A stretch of DNA of 64,000 bases from Bacteroidota bacterium (GTDB lineage: Bacteria > Bacteroidota > Bacteroidia > UBA4408): the NCBI GenBank assembly GCA_963169745.1, contig CAUJCU010000002.1:434001-498000 (forward strand), written 5' to 3'. Position 1 is the first letter of the stretch. Each line of letters begins with the position of its first letter. Below the pieces are notes generated by a model. It saw only the letters and a list, made by a program, of their open reading frames with translations. It was not told the origin of the DNA and searched no databases. This document shows, piece after piece, positions 54,106 to 62,662 of this stretch. Made by a program: the position numbers and the translations under genes.

Positions 54106-54957
54106 ATGAAAAAAGGGGAAAAAATAACCATAACCAAAGCTTCGGGGGAACGTGTTTTATTTGATTATGAAAAACTACGTCATTCGCTTCTAAAATCGGG
54201 GGCATCAAGCACACGGGTAAATACTATCATGAATGAAATAAGCAGGCAGTTGTATGCCGGAATTTCAACACAAAAAATTTACCGCTTAGCCTTTACCTTA
54301 CTTAAAAGTTTTTCGCAATCAGAAGCTGCCCGTTATCATTTAAAGCAAGGTATTATGGCCTTAGGGCCTTCGGGCTATCCTTTTGAAAAATTTGTAGCCG
54401 AAATACTAAAACACCAGGGGTACCAAGTGCAAACCGGGCAATACCTGCAAGGGCATTGTGTACAACATGAAGTAGATGTGGTGGCACAAAATGACCATAC
54501 GTATTTTATGATTGAATGTAAATACCATAACCAACCCGGAACGGTTTGTGATGTTAAAGTTCCTTTATACATTCAATCACGCTTTAAAGACATAGAGGCC
54601 GCCTGGTTAAAGCAAAAAGAACATAGCGGTAAAAAGCATGAGGGCTGGGTGGTAACCAACACCAAATTTAGTACCGATGCCATTCAATATGGGCATTGTG
54701 CAGGGCTACAACTAATGGGCTGGGATTATCCTCAAAAAAACAGTTTAAAAGCCCTGGTTGACCAAATGGGATTATATCCTATTACCTGCCTAAACAGCAT
54801 AACGCAACAAGAGAAAAGCAACCTGCTGGAACAGGGCTTGTTGTTGTGCAAAAGTATAGCCGAGCAGGTGCCCTTATTAAAAGCCCAGGGCTGGAGCGAA
54901 AATAAAATACGTAAAGTGTATGACGAAGCCCTGCAATTATGCACACCTATACCCTAA
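54106..54957 (+). CDS. ATP-cone domain fused to PD-(D/E)XK nuclease-like domain
   Basis: A 283-residue cytoplasmic protein. Residues about 6-90 resemble an ATP-cone (KASGERVLFDYEKLRHSLLKSG), the nucleotide-sensing module of ribonucleotide reductase and NrdR. Residues about 95-205 look like an Mrr-type restriction-endonuclease fold: FEKFVAEILKHQGYQV, then EVDVVAQ and IECKYH, which supply the Asp and Glu-x-Lys of a PD-(D/E)XK site. The last ~70 residues are helical. It lies 35 bp upstream of the RND pump gene. Neither DNA cleavage nor a metal-related role is established. Confidence 0.8.
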   Translation: MKKGEKITITKASGERVLFDYEKLRHSLLKSGASSTRVNTIMNEISRQLYAGISTQKIYRLAFTLLKSFSQSEAARYHLKQGIMALGPSGYPFEKFVAEILKHQGYQVQTGQYLQGHCVQHEVDVVAQNDHTYFMIECKYHNQPGTVCDVKVPLYIQSRFKDIEAAWLKQKEHSGKKHEGWVVTNTKFSTDAIQYGHCAGLQLMGWDYPQKNSLKALVDQMGLYPITCLNSITQQEKSNLLEQGLLLCKSIAEQVPLLKAQGWSENKIRKVYDEALQLCTPIP

Positions 54958-54992
54958 ATTAATGAGTAGAATTATAATTAAAACGCTATTGC

Positions 54993-56258
54993 ATGATAAC
55001 TAATTTTATTACCTGGGCATTACGAAACAGAATACTGGTATTGCTGATAGCCACAGGGGTAACCCTATACGGAGTTATAGCTGTAAAAAACACCCCGGTT
55101 GATGCCATTCCCGATTTATCGGAAAACCAGGTTATTATTTTAACCGAGTGGATGGGACGTAATCCGCAAATTATAGAAGATCAAATAACCTACCCGCTGG
55201 TAAGTAATTTACAAGGTATTCCAAAAGTTAAAAACATACGGGCCAACAGTATGTTTGGGATGAGCTTTGTATTTGTGATTTTTGATGATGATGCCGAAAT
55301 ATACTGGGCTCGGACGCGAGTTTTGGAGCGTTTAAACTATGCCCAGCGCCTGCTTCCCGAAGGGGTAATACCTACTATGGGCCCCGATGGCACCGGGCTG
55401 GGACATGTATATTGGTACACTTTAAACGCTCCGGGTTATGATTTAGGCGAACTGCGGGCCTTGCAAGACTGGTATGTGCGCTTTGCCTTGCAAACTGTTG
55501 ATGGGGTAAGTGAAGTATCGTCATTTGGCGGCTTTCAGCGGCAGTACCAGGTAGTAGCCGACCCCAACAAACTGCGCTATTACAATATTCCTTTGGTTGA
55601 GTTAAACCGGCAAATAGCCGCCAATAACAACGATGTGGGCGGGCGTAAGTTTGAACAATCAGACATTGGGTATATCATTAAAGGGTCGGGCTACATAAAA
55701 GGGATAAAAGAAATAGAAAACATACCGCTAAAAACGGTTAACGCCAGCCCTATATGTGTAAAAGATGTGGCCACCGTACAAATGGGAGGCGACTTGCGCC
55801 TGGGTATTATTGAAGAAAACGGAGCCGGAGAAAAGGTAGGTGGCATTGTGATTATGCGCTATGGCGAAAATGCGAAAGACCTTATAAAACGGGTAAAAGC
55901 AAAAATTCCGGAAATTGAAAAAGGCTTGCCCCCGGGGGTTACTATTAAAACCGCCTACGACCGATCGGACCTGATTGATGCTACCATTGCCACCTTAAAA
56001 AATGCCGTTATTGAAGAAATCATTGTGGTTGCTTTGGTATTGCTGTTGTTCTTTTTGCATGTGCGTAGTGCCTTAATTGTTATTGTTACCATTCCCCTAT
56101 CGGTACTTATTTCGTTTATCATGATGAGCTGGTTTGGCATTACCTCTAACATTATGTCGCTGGCGGGTGTGGCGCTTGCTGTAGGCGATTTGGTTGATGC
56201 CGGTATTGTGATGGTAGAAAATGCAATGAAATCATTGAGTGAAGAAGTAGAATCATAA
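54993..56258 (+). CDS. cusA: CusA/CzcA-type RND efflux pump, N-terminal part (gene split by stop)
   Basis: The first 421 residues of an inner-membrane heavy-metal RND transporter. It starts normally (first helix at about 10-32, then PVDAIPDLSENQV), covers the first porter domain, and runs through helices 2-4, including the proton-relay Asp of VGDLVDAGIVMVENA near residue 410. Translation then meets TAA at 56256. The following codons continue the same protein in the same frame, so one base change separates the halves. The break falls in the cytoplasmic loop between helices 4 and 5. It could be a nonsense mutation, a sequencing error or a natural two-piece pump. Confidence 0.85.
   Translation: MITNFITWALRNRILVLLIATGVTLYGVIAVKNTPVDAIPDLSENQVIILTEWMGRNPQIIEDQITYPLVSNLQGIPKVKNIRANSMFGMSFVFVIFDDDAEIYWARTRVLERLNYAQRLLPEGVIPTMGPDGTGLGHVYWYTLNAPGYDLGELRALQDWYVRFALQTVDGVSEVSSFGGFQRQYQVVADPNKLRYYNIPLVELNRQIAANNNDVGGRKFEQSDIGYIIKGSGYIKGIKEIENIPLKTVNASPICVKDVATVQMGGDLRLGIIEENGAGEKVGGIVIMRYGENAKDLIKRVKAKIPEIEKGLPPGVTIKTAYDRSDLIDATIATLKNAVIEEIIVVALVLLLFFLHVRSALIVIVTIPLSVLISFIMMSWFGITSNIMSLAGVALAVGDLVDAGIVMVENAMKSLSEEVES
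56256..56258 (+). other. in-frame TAA splitting the RND pump gene
   Basis: Read in the pump's frame, the DNA gives ...EEVES, TAA, KERLMLTNEEREKR... with no frameshift. The family normally reads through this loop. A change of one base in a CAA, GAA or AAA codon would explain it. AAAGAAAGG just before the ATG at 56271 could act as a weak ribosome-binding site for the second half. Confidence 0.85.
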
Positions 56259-56270
56259 AAAGAAAGGCTT

Positions 56271-58166
56271 ATGTTAACTAACGAAGAAAGAGAAAAAAGA
56301 ATAGAAAGCTCGTCAAAACTCATTGGTAAAGCGGTTTTCAACTCCATATTAATAACCTTAGTATCGTTTTGCCCCATCTTGTTTTTAACCGGACAGGAGC
56401 ATAAATTGTTTTCGCCATTGGTATTAACTAAAACCTTTGCTATGATAGGTTCTGCCTTAGTAGCCCTGTTTTTGGTTCCGGTACTGATGTCGTTGTTTTT
56501 AAAGGGCAATGTGCTTCCGGAACGTAAGCACCCGGTATCGCGCTTTTTTTTGTGGTTGTATAACCCCATTATACACTGGTGTTTAAAATGGAAAAAAACG
56601 ACTATAGCCTTAAGTTTGGCTCTGGTGCTGGGTAGTGTGCCGCTGGTGCTCAACTTAGGGTCAGAATTTATGCCCCCCTTAGATGAAGGCTCTATTTTAT
56701 TTATGCCCGTTACCTTACCCGATATATCAAATGCCGAAATAAAACGCATTATGCAGGTGCAAGACAAACTTATTTTGAGCATTCCGGAGGTGCAAAATGT
56801 ACTGGGTAAAGCCGGCCGCGCCAATACCGCAACCGACAATGCCCCCATGAGCATGATTGAAACCATTGTTTTGCTCAAACCACAGAAAGAATGGCGCAAA
56901 GGGCTTACCAAAGAAGATATTATTAACGAACTAAATGCCAAGCTGCAAATTCCGGGTGTTATTAACGGGTGGACACAGCCCATCATTAATCGTATTAACA
57001 TGCTGGCTACCGGCATACGAACCGATGTGGGGGTAAAAATTTACGGCCAAAATTTAGATACCATAAATGCTTTGGCCCAACAGTTTAAAAAAGAATTGCA
57101 AGGTATTGAAGGGGTTAAAGATTTGTATGTGGACCCCATTATAGGAGGGAAATATGTAGATATTGCCATTCGTAAAGATGAGATAGGGCGCTATGGTTTA
57201 AGTGTTGATGAGGTGAATATGTTTATAGAAACGGCTTTGGGTGGTATGAATGTAACTACGACTATTGAAGGCAGGCAGCGCTTTTCGGTAAATGTTCGCT
57301 TTGCACAAGACTTTCGCGATAAAATTGACAAGTTGAAAAAGCTTCAAATTCAAACTATGGATTATGGGCCCATTCCCTTATCAGCAGTAGCTTCAATAAA
57401 AATTACCGAAGGCCCGGCTATGATTGCATCAGAAAATGCCATGCTGCGCGGAACCCTGCTTTTTAATGTTCGTGATCGCGATTTGGGAAGTACCGTAAAT
57501 GAAGCCCGGCAACGACTGCAAGAGGTTGTAAAAAAATTGCCCAAGGGCTATTTTTTAGACTGGAGCGGGCAGTACGAAAATCAGGTTCGTGCCAAAGAGC
57601 GCTTAACCCTTATTATTCCTTTGGTGCTGGTTATTATTATGGTAATTCTGTACTTTACTTTTTACTCGATGCGTGAAGTGCTTATTGTGCTCACCGCCAT
57701 ACCGGTTGCCTTGGTGGGCGGGGCTTATTCGTTGCACTTTTATGATGTAAATCTTTCGGTAGCTGTGGCCGTAGGTTTTATTGCCCTGTTTGGAGTAGCC
57801 GTTGAAACCGGAGTGCTTATGCTGGTGTACATGAACAATGCTTTACATAAGAAAACTTTGCGTTGTAGAGCCGAAAACAAAGCAGTGCTGCAACACGATG
57901 TGGAAGAAGCCATATATGAAGGGGCTGCCCTGCGTTTAAGGCCAAAACTGATGACTGTGCTGGTAGATATTATTGGGCTTATGCCCGTACTCATGGCTAC
58001 CGGAACCGGTAGTGATGTGATGAAACCCATTACCATTCCGTTTGTGTTTGGGCTGGTTACCTCAACCCTTTTTGTATTGATTGTACTGCCCGTATTATAC
58101 GCCCTGGTACGATCGTATGAATTAAAGAAGAACGGAACCTTAATAGTTCGTGAATTTGAAGACTAA
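56271..58166 (+). CDS. cusA: CusA/CzcA-type RND efflux pump, C-terminal part
   Basis: The remaining 631 residues of the pump: helices 5-6 (GKAVFNSILITLVSFCPILFL), the GSEFMPPLDEGSILFMP segment, the second porter and docking domains, and helices 7-12. Together with the first part (421) it makes about 1056 residues, the normal size. A Met at the GGMNVTT position and the NMLATGI segment agree with Cu(I)/Ag(I)-type CusA rather than CzcA, which has Lys there; this is from memory of the families, without an alignment. The ATG at 56271 would be the restart codon. The TolC gene follows 4 bp after the stop. Confidence 0.85.
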   Translation: MLTNEEREKRIESSSKLIGKAVFNSILITLVSFCPILFLTGQEHKLFSPLVLTKTFAMIGSALVALFLVPVLMSLFLKGNVLPERKHPVSRFFLWLYNPIIHWCLKWKKTTIALSLALVLGSVPLVLNLGSEFMPPLDEGSILFMPVTLPDISNAEIKRIMQVQDKLILSIPEVQNVLGKAGRANTATDNAPMSMIETIVLLKPQKEWRKGLTKEDIINELNAKLQIPGVINGWTQPIINRINMLATGIRTDVGVKIYGQNLDTINALAQQFKKELQGIEGVKDLYVDPIIGGKYVDIAIRKDEIGRYGLSVDEVNMFIETALGGMNVTTTIEGRQRFSVNVRFAQDFRDKIDKLKKLQIQTMDYGPIPLSAVASIKITEGPAMIASENAMLRGTLLFNVRDRDLGSTVNEARQRLQEVVKKLPKGYFLDWSGQYENQVRAKERLTLIIPLVLVIIMVILYFTFYSMREVLIVLTAIPVALVGGAYSLHFYDVNLSVAVAVGFIALFGVAVETGVLMLVYMNNALHKKTLRCRAENKAVLQHDVEEAIYEGAALRLRPKLMTVLVDIIGLMPVLMATGTGSDVMKPITIPFVFGLVTSTLFVLIVLPVLYALVRSYELKKNGTLIVREFED

Positions 58167-58170
58167 CGAT

Positions 58171-59445
58171 ATGAAAAAGAAAATAAAATACACGCGTATT
58201 GCTGCCCTGCTGCTTTTGTTTGCAGGGTATGCTGTTGCCGGCTTTGCACAGCCTCAAAGTCTGGAAAACATTTTACAAGAAATTGAAAAGAACAATATGA
58301 ATTTAAAAGCCTATGACGCCCAAGCGAAAGCCTATGAGAGCTATACCCAAGGCGCTCGTGCCCTTGATGCCCCTGAAATTGGGGCCGGCCTGTTTATGAC
58401 CCCCTATCAAGCACACCTGTGGAAAGCCGATAAGGCTATGGGCAGTTCGGGTATGGGTTCCTTTATGGTATCGGCCGAGCAGATGTTTATGAATCCTAAG
58501 AAAAGGCAAGCTAATGCCAGCTATATGGGCAGCATGTCGGCTATGGAACAGCTTATGAAAGAGAGCATGAAGAATGAGCTTTTTTCGATGGCCAAAATGA
58601 ATTATTATAACTGGATTATTTTGAAAAAGAAAACCCACTTGCTGAAAGAAAGCGAAAGTATATTAAACTATTTGATAGCCTCTACCGAACTGCGCTATAA
58701 ATATGGTATGGACAAACTAAATGCGTACTATAAAGCCAAAGGGATGCTGGGTGATATACAAACCATGATGGCCATGACCGAACAAGAAATAAGCGAAAGT
58801 ATTATTGGGCTTAATACCTTAATGAACAGGCCTAAAAATACCTTGTTTGAGATAGACACCCTGATACAATTTAAAGATTATGAAAAGGAGCCCACAGACA
58901 GCAGCCGAATCATGCAGTTTCGAAGTGATTATAAGCAATTAAAACAACAAGAATCTATTTTAAAGCTAAAGCAAAGCTATGAACAAAGCAAACTACTGCC
59001 CGATTTTGGCATAAAATACGACCACATGGTAGCATTTGGGAAACAACCCCAACAGTTTAGTTTGATGGCTATGGTAAGCATCCCCTTAGCGCCTTGGTCG
59101 GCAGCTATGACTAAGAGCACGGTAAAGGGATTAGCGTATGAACTGGACGCTGCACGCCTGAAACAAGGTGCCTGGCTGAATACCATAAACGGAAATTTGG
59201 AGCAACTTAAAGTTAAAATAAAGAACAAAAAACAACAAATTGAGTTATCTGAAAAAATGGTTATTCCGGCCATGAAACGCAACTATGAAACCGCCCTGCT
59301 GGGTTATGAACAAAATACCGAAGAACTTTTTATGGTGTTAGATGCCTGGCAAAGTTTAAAGCTTATGCAGTTAACGTATATTGATCAGCTTATGGCATTG
59401 GCCGAATTACAAGTTCAATATGAAAATGAATTAGAAATAAAATGA
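58171..59445 (+). CDS. cusC: TolC-family outer-membrane efflux channel
   Basis: A 424-residue outer-membrane factor for the RND system. A signal peptide (about 1-26, ending GFAQ) is followed by two long, helix-rich OEP repeats (for example [20 protein letters not shown] and [21 protein letters not shown]) separated by short beta segments. The ATG at 58171 is chosen over 58150, which lies in the end of the pump gene. Its stop overlaps the start of the first adaptor gene (ATGA). Central part is unusually Met-rich (about residues 80-140), which may relate to Cu/Ag. Confidence 0.88.
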   Translation: MKKKIKYTRIAALLLLFAGYAVAGFAQPQSLENILQEIEKNNMNLKAYDAQAKAYESYTQGARALDAPEIGAGLFMTPYQAHLWKADKAMGSSGMGSFMVSAEQMFMNPKKRQANASYMGSMSAMEQLMKESMKNELFSMAKMNYYNWIILKKKTHLLKESESILNYLIASTELRYKYGMDKLNAYYKAKGMLGDIQTMMAMTEQEISESIIGLNTLMNRPKNTLFEIDTLIQFKDYEKEPTDSSRIMQFRSDYKQLKQQESILKLKQSYEQSKLLPDFGIKYDHMVAFGKQPQQFSLMAMVSIPLAPWSAAMTKSTVKGLAYELDAARLKQGAWLNTINGNLEQLKVKIKNKKQQIELSEKMVIPAMKRNYETALLGYEQNTEELFMVLDAWQSLKLMQLTYIDQLMALAELQVQYENELEIK

Positions 59446-60992
59446 TGAAAAGAATTGGAATTTTAGGGGTGCTTATACTGCTGCTCAGTTCATGCCACCT
59501 CTTTACAAAAGACGAAAAGCAACAGCATGAAGCTATGAAAGCTCCTTCAAATGTGCTTTACACCTGCCCTATGCACCCCGAAATTGTACAAGACCATCCG
59601 GGCACTTGCCCTTTGTGTAAAATGGATTTAGAGCAAAGTGCAGCCGTAACACAGGCCCCTGTTTACACCTGCCCCATGCACCCCGAAATTGTGCAGGACC
59701 ATCCGGGCACCTGCCCCTTGTGTAAAATGGATTTGGAACAAAGCGCAGCCGTAACACAGGCTCCCGTTTACACTTGCCCCATGCACCCCGAAATTGTGCA
59801 AGACCACCCGGGCACCTGCCCCTTGTGTAAAATGGATTTGGAGCAAAGCGCAGCCGTATCACACGCTCCCGTTTACACCTGCCCCATGCATCCCGAAATT
59901 GTGCAAGACCACCAGGGCACCTGCCCCTTGTGTAAAATGGACTTGGTTCAAAGTGTACAGCAGCAGCACCATGAAACTGAATTTGACCGGCTTACTAAAT
60001 CGGCCAATCAATACGTAATGGCTGCGGTAAACACCGTAGAAGTGAAACAAAAGACTTTAACAGCAGAAATTCCGGTAACGGGTAAAATAAGTTATGACCC
60101 GCGCGAAGTTTTTACCTTATCAGCCAAAGTATCGGGCCGGGTAGAAAAGCTGTATGTAAAATACCTGTACCAGCCCATAAGCAAAGGGCAAAAACTAATG
60201 GAGCTTTACAGTAAGGAACTGCTTACCGAACAAGAAAACTATATTTACTTGCTTAAAAACGACCCCAGCAACCAAACACTGCTCAAAACTGCCGAAGAGC
60301 GTCTTCTTTTACAAGGCCTAACACCCGAACAAATTCACAAATTAAAAAGCGAGAAAAAGGCCATTCCCTATATTACGGTCTATAGTCCAATTTCGGGGCA
60401 TTTACATAACTTAAGAGGCGAAAATTTTGCCGGAAGTTTGGCTATGAACAATACCGAAAACCTATCTGAAGCACTTATACGCGAAGGGATGTATGTGCAA
60501 AAAGGGCAAGCTGTTTTTTCTATTTACAACACCCATAAATTATGGGCTTTATTAAACCTTTATGCTCCTCAAACAGCGCTGGTAAAAGCCGGACAAGAAG
60601 TGCAACTAAATGTTGACGGGCGTGTTGTTCCGGGAAGCTATAAAATTAATTTTATTGAACCCGAAATTCGAAGCGGGCAAAATATGCTTACAGCACGCGT
60701 ATATATTTCAAACGAAAATGGCTCTATAATGATTGGAGCTAATGTAAAAGGCCAAATTATGGCCGGTGAAAAAACCGGATTTTTTATTCCAACATCATCG
60801 ATAGTTGATTTGGGGAACAGACAAATGGTGTTTCTTAAAGAAAAAGAAGTGTTTCGGGCTCATCAGGTACAAACCGGAAGTGTACTTAACCACATGGTTG
60901 AAATTATATCGGGCCTAAAAGAACATGATTTGATTGCAGAAAATGCCCAATTCTTAATAGACAGCGAAAGTTTTATTAAAACCGATTATTAA
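59442..60992 (+). CDS. cusB: RND periplasmic adaptor (CusB-like) with four tandem heavy-metal-binding modules
   Basis: A 516-residue lipoprotein adaptor. The lipobox is LLSSC (Cys18). Residues 40-179 are four copies of a 35-residue heavy-metal-binding module, [20 protein letters not shown] plus [10 protein letters not shown]; each has two Cys-rich ends and a Met-His pair. One copy is usual. The rest (about 190-516) is the standard adaptor: barrel-sandwich, helical hairpin and membrane-proximal beta domains ([30 protein letters not shown]). It overlaps the TolC gene by 4 bp and precedes a second adaptor gene by 7 bp. Confidence 0.93.
   Translation: MMKRIGILGVLILLLSSCHLFTKDEKQQHEAMKAPSNVLYTCPMHPEIVQDHPGTCPLCKMDLEQSAAVTQAPVYTCPMHPEIVQDHPGTCPLCKMDLEQSAAVTQAPVYTCPMHPEIVQDHPGTCPLCKMDLEQSAAVSHAPVYTCPMHPEIVQDHQGTCPLCKMDLVQSVQQQHHETEFDRLTKSANQYVMAAVNTVEVKQKTLTAEIPVTGKISYDPREVFTLSAKVSGRVEKLYVKYLYQPISKGQKLMELYSKELLTEQENYIYLLKNDPSNQTLLKTAEERLLLQGLTPEQIHKLKSEKKAIPYITVYSPISGHLHNLRGENFAGSLAMNNTENLSEALIREGMYVQKGQAVFSIYNTHKLWALLNLYAPQTALVKAGQEVQLNVDGRVVPGSYKINFIEPEIRSGQNMLTARVYISNENGSIMIGANVKGQIMAGEKTGFFIPTSSIVDLGNRQMVFLKEKEVFRAHQVQTGSVLNHMVEIISGLKEHDLIAENAQFLIDSESFIKTDY
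59559..59978 (+). repeat. four tandem 105-bp repeats inside the adaptor gene
   Basis: The TAC codon opening each module lies at 59559, 59664, 59769 and 59874, a strict 105-bp (35-codon) period. Copies 1-3 differ mainly at synonymous sites; copy 4 diverges at its end. The near identity shows recent duplication or ongoing homogenisation. Confidence 0.95.
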
Positions 60993-60999
60993 AAAAATT

Positions 61000-62199
61000 A
61001 TGAAGACCCCCATTTTATATGTACTTATTATTTTAGGGCTTACTGCGTGCCAACCTACAGGCAACCAAGCTCAACGTGATGTGTTTTACACCTGCTCTAT
61101 GGATCCGCAAGTTATTGAATCAAAACCGGGCAGTTGCCCTATTTGCAAAATGCCCTTAACTGCCGTAAAAAAAGATGCCGCACAACGTCAAAGCGGCTTG
61201 ATGTTGAGTGACCAGCAAATACAATTAGCCAATATTCGAACAGCCCCACTGAGTAATCATGAAATGGGGAACGAAATACAGCTTACCGGAAAACTAAGTG
61301 TTGACCAAAACCGCCAATGGACTGTAAGCTCGCGTGTGATGGGACGTATTGAAAAACTTTACTTTAAAAATGCCGGAGATATCATTCGCAAAGGCGATGT
61401 GGTTTATGAAATTTATAGTGAAGATTTGAACCTTGCCATACGGGAGTACCAACTCGCTTTGAATAAGAAAAACAGCTTTAAAACAGAAAAGTTTGATATG
61501 GATAGAATTGTGCAAAGTGTGCGAAACAAAATGAAACTTTATGGCCTGAGCGAAAGCCAAATAGAAAAAATAACGGCACAAAGCGAACAAAGTAATGTGG
61601 TTAAAATAACCAGTTCTGTTTCGGGAACAATAGCCACTATTGACCTTAAAGAAGGCGACTATGTAATGGAAGGAGGCTCTGTTTATCATCTGGCTGACTA
61701 CAGTACACTATGGGCCGAAGCACAGGTTTTTATTGATGATTTGCCTAAAATTAAAGAAGGGATGCGGGTAGGCTTAAGTTTTCCGGGGCTGGTTGAAAAG
61801 AAATCGAGTGGGCTTATTTCTTTTGTAAATCCTGAATTAGGAGCCGGTTCGCAAATTAATTTAGTGCGTGTAGAGGTAAACAATGCCGATGGTCTTTTGA
61901 AAGTTGGAATGCAAGTTGATTTCTCGGTTTTACTCCACACTTTTAAAGCACTTGCTGTTCCTACAGATGCTGTTCTTATAGACGAACACGGGGCTACCGT
62001 TTGGAAAAAAGTAGGGAAAAATCATTTTGAAAGTGTTGCGGTGCAAACAGGTGTAGAAACCAGCTCCTATACCCAAATAACAGCAGGTTTAAATAATGGC
62101 GACACTGTAGTTATATCGGGAGCTTACTTGATGAACAGTGAGTACACCTTTAAAAAAGGTTTTAGCCCTATGGAAGAATCTGATGCTGCCAAAATGTAA
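61000..62199 (+). CDS. second RND periplasmic adaptor with one heavy-metal-binding module
   Basis: A 399-residue lipoprotein adaptor (lipobox GLTAC, Cys16). A single module follows, YTCSMDPQVIESKPGSCPIC; its His is replaced by Asp (MDP instead of MHP). The adaptor core is intact, with SRVMGRIEKLYFKNAGDIIRKGD-type barrel-sandwich sequence near residue 110 and a C-terminal membrane-proximal domain. It starts 7 bp after the first adaptor gene and is the last gene of the operon. Two adaptors for one pump may form a mixed hexamer or act at different metals; this is inference. Confidence 0.9.
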   Translation: MKTPILYVLIILGLTACQPTGNQAQRDVFYTCSMDPQVIESKPGSCPICKMPLTAVKKDAAQRQSGLMLSDQQIQLANIRTAPLSNHEMGNEIQLTGKLSVDQNRQWTVSSRVMGRIEKLYFKNAGDIIRKGDVVYEIYSEDLNLAIREYQLALNKKNSFKTEKFDMDRIVQSVRNKMKLYGLSESQIEKITAQSEQSNVVKITSSVSGTIATIDLKEGDYVMEGGSVYHLADYSTLWAEAQVFIDDLPKIKEGMRVGLSFPGLVEKKSSGLISFVNPELGAGSQINLVRVEVNNADGLLKVGMQVDFSVLLHTFKALAVPTDAVLIDEHGATVWKKVGKNHFESVAVQTGVETSSYTQITAGLNNGDTVVISGAYLMNSEYTFKKGFSPMEESDAAKM

Positions 62200-62305
62200 G
62201 TGCACAAGAGCATACTGAAGCACTTTAATCAGACCTAAATTTTCATTTAAATAACTGAAAAATAAATACATAAGAAATTAGACCGGGTAAACAAATGATT
62301 TTTTT

Positions 62306-62334
62306 TTGCAAATTACTTTTAAAGCCTATATTTG
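62306..62334 (+). promoter_or_regulatory. promoter of tRNA-Val
   Basis: TTG at 62306-62308, an 18-base spacer and TATATTTG at 62327-62334 match the Bacteroidota -33/-7 consensus exactly. The tRNA begins 20 bases further on. Confidence 0.85.
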
Positions 62335-62353
62335 CAGTCCCAAAAATAACCAA

Positions 62354-62428
62354 GGGAGATTAGCTCAGCTGGTTCAGAGCACCTGCCTTACAAGCAGGGG
62401 GTCACTGGTTCGAACCCAGTATCTCCCA
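62354..62428 (+). tRNA. tRNA-Val (anticodon TAC)
   Basis: A 75-base tRNA. The acceptor arms GGGAGAT and ATCTCCC pair completely; the D-arm GCTC...GAGC and the T-loop GGTTCGAACCC are intact. The anticodon loop CTTACAA gives anticodon TAC for GUA and related Val codons. CCA is not encoded. Confidence 0.97.
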
Positions 62429-62431
62429 CTC

Positions 62432-62467
62432 AAAAGGGCAACAATTATTAAATTGTTGCCCTTTTTT
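62432..62467 (+). terminator. intrinsic terminator of tRNA-Val
   Basis: Arms 62434-62446 and 62451-62463 form a perfect 13-bp stem with a 4-base loop, followed by a T-run. It begins 6 bases after the tRNA. Confidence 0.93.
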
Positions 62468-62662
62468 ATTTGAAATTACACTCCGGCTTGTACTCGCAAA
62501 ACCCACCTACAAGGGCGACATTCTATAACTAGAAAAGCCATAAAATGCAAAAAAGTATATTTTAATAAAAATATTGTTTATTATCGTTGCCTGATTAACC
62601 AAATTAAATTAATACCCGTAACGTTTTTAAACGCTTACAGAAACATAACATATAAAAACCGT

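Noticed and set aside
53720-54214. 164-codon minus-strand open frame
   Set aside because: It overlaps the HMA protein and the ATP-cone gene on the other strand and resembles no protein.
56256-56258. Recoding of the stop as selenocysteine or a programmed frameshift
   Set aside because: The codon is TAA, not TGA, and both halves are in the same frame, so neither mechanism applies.
55955-57016. 353-codon open frame on the minus strand across the RND pump
   Set aside because: It is antisense to well-supported pump sequence in both halves and has no recognisable protein features; a shadow of codon bias.
59569-60050. Minus-strand open frames opposite the tandem metal modules
   Set aside because: They mirror the 105-bp repeat of the real adaptor gene and have no independent support.
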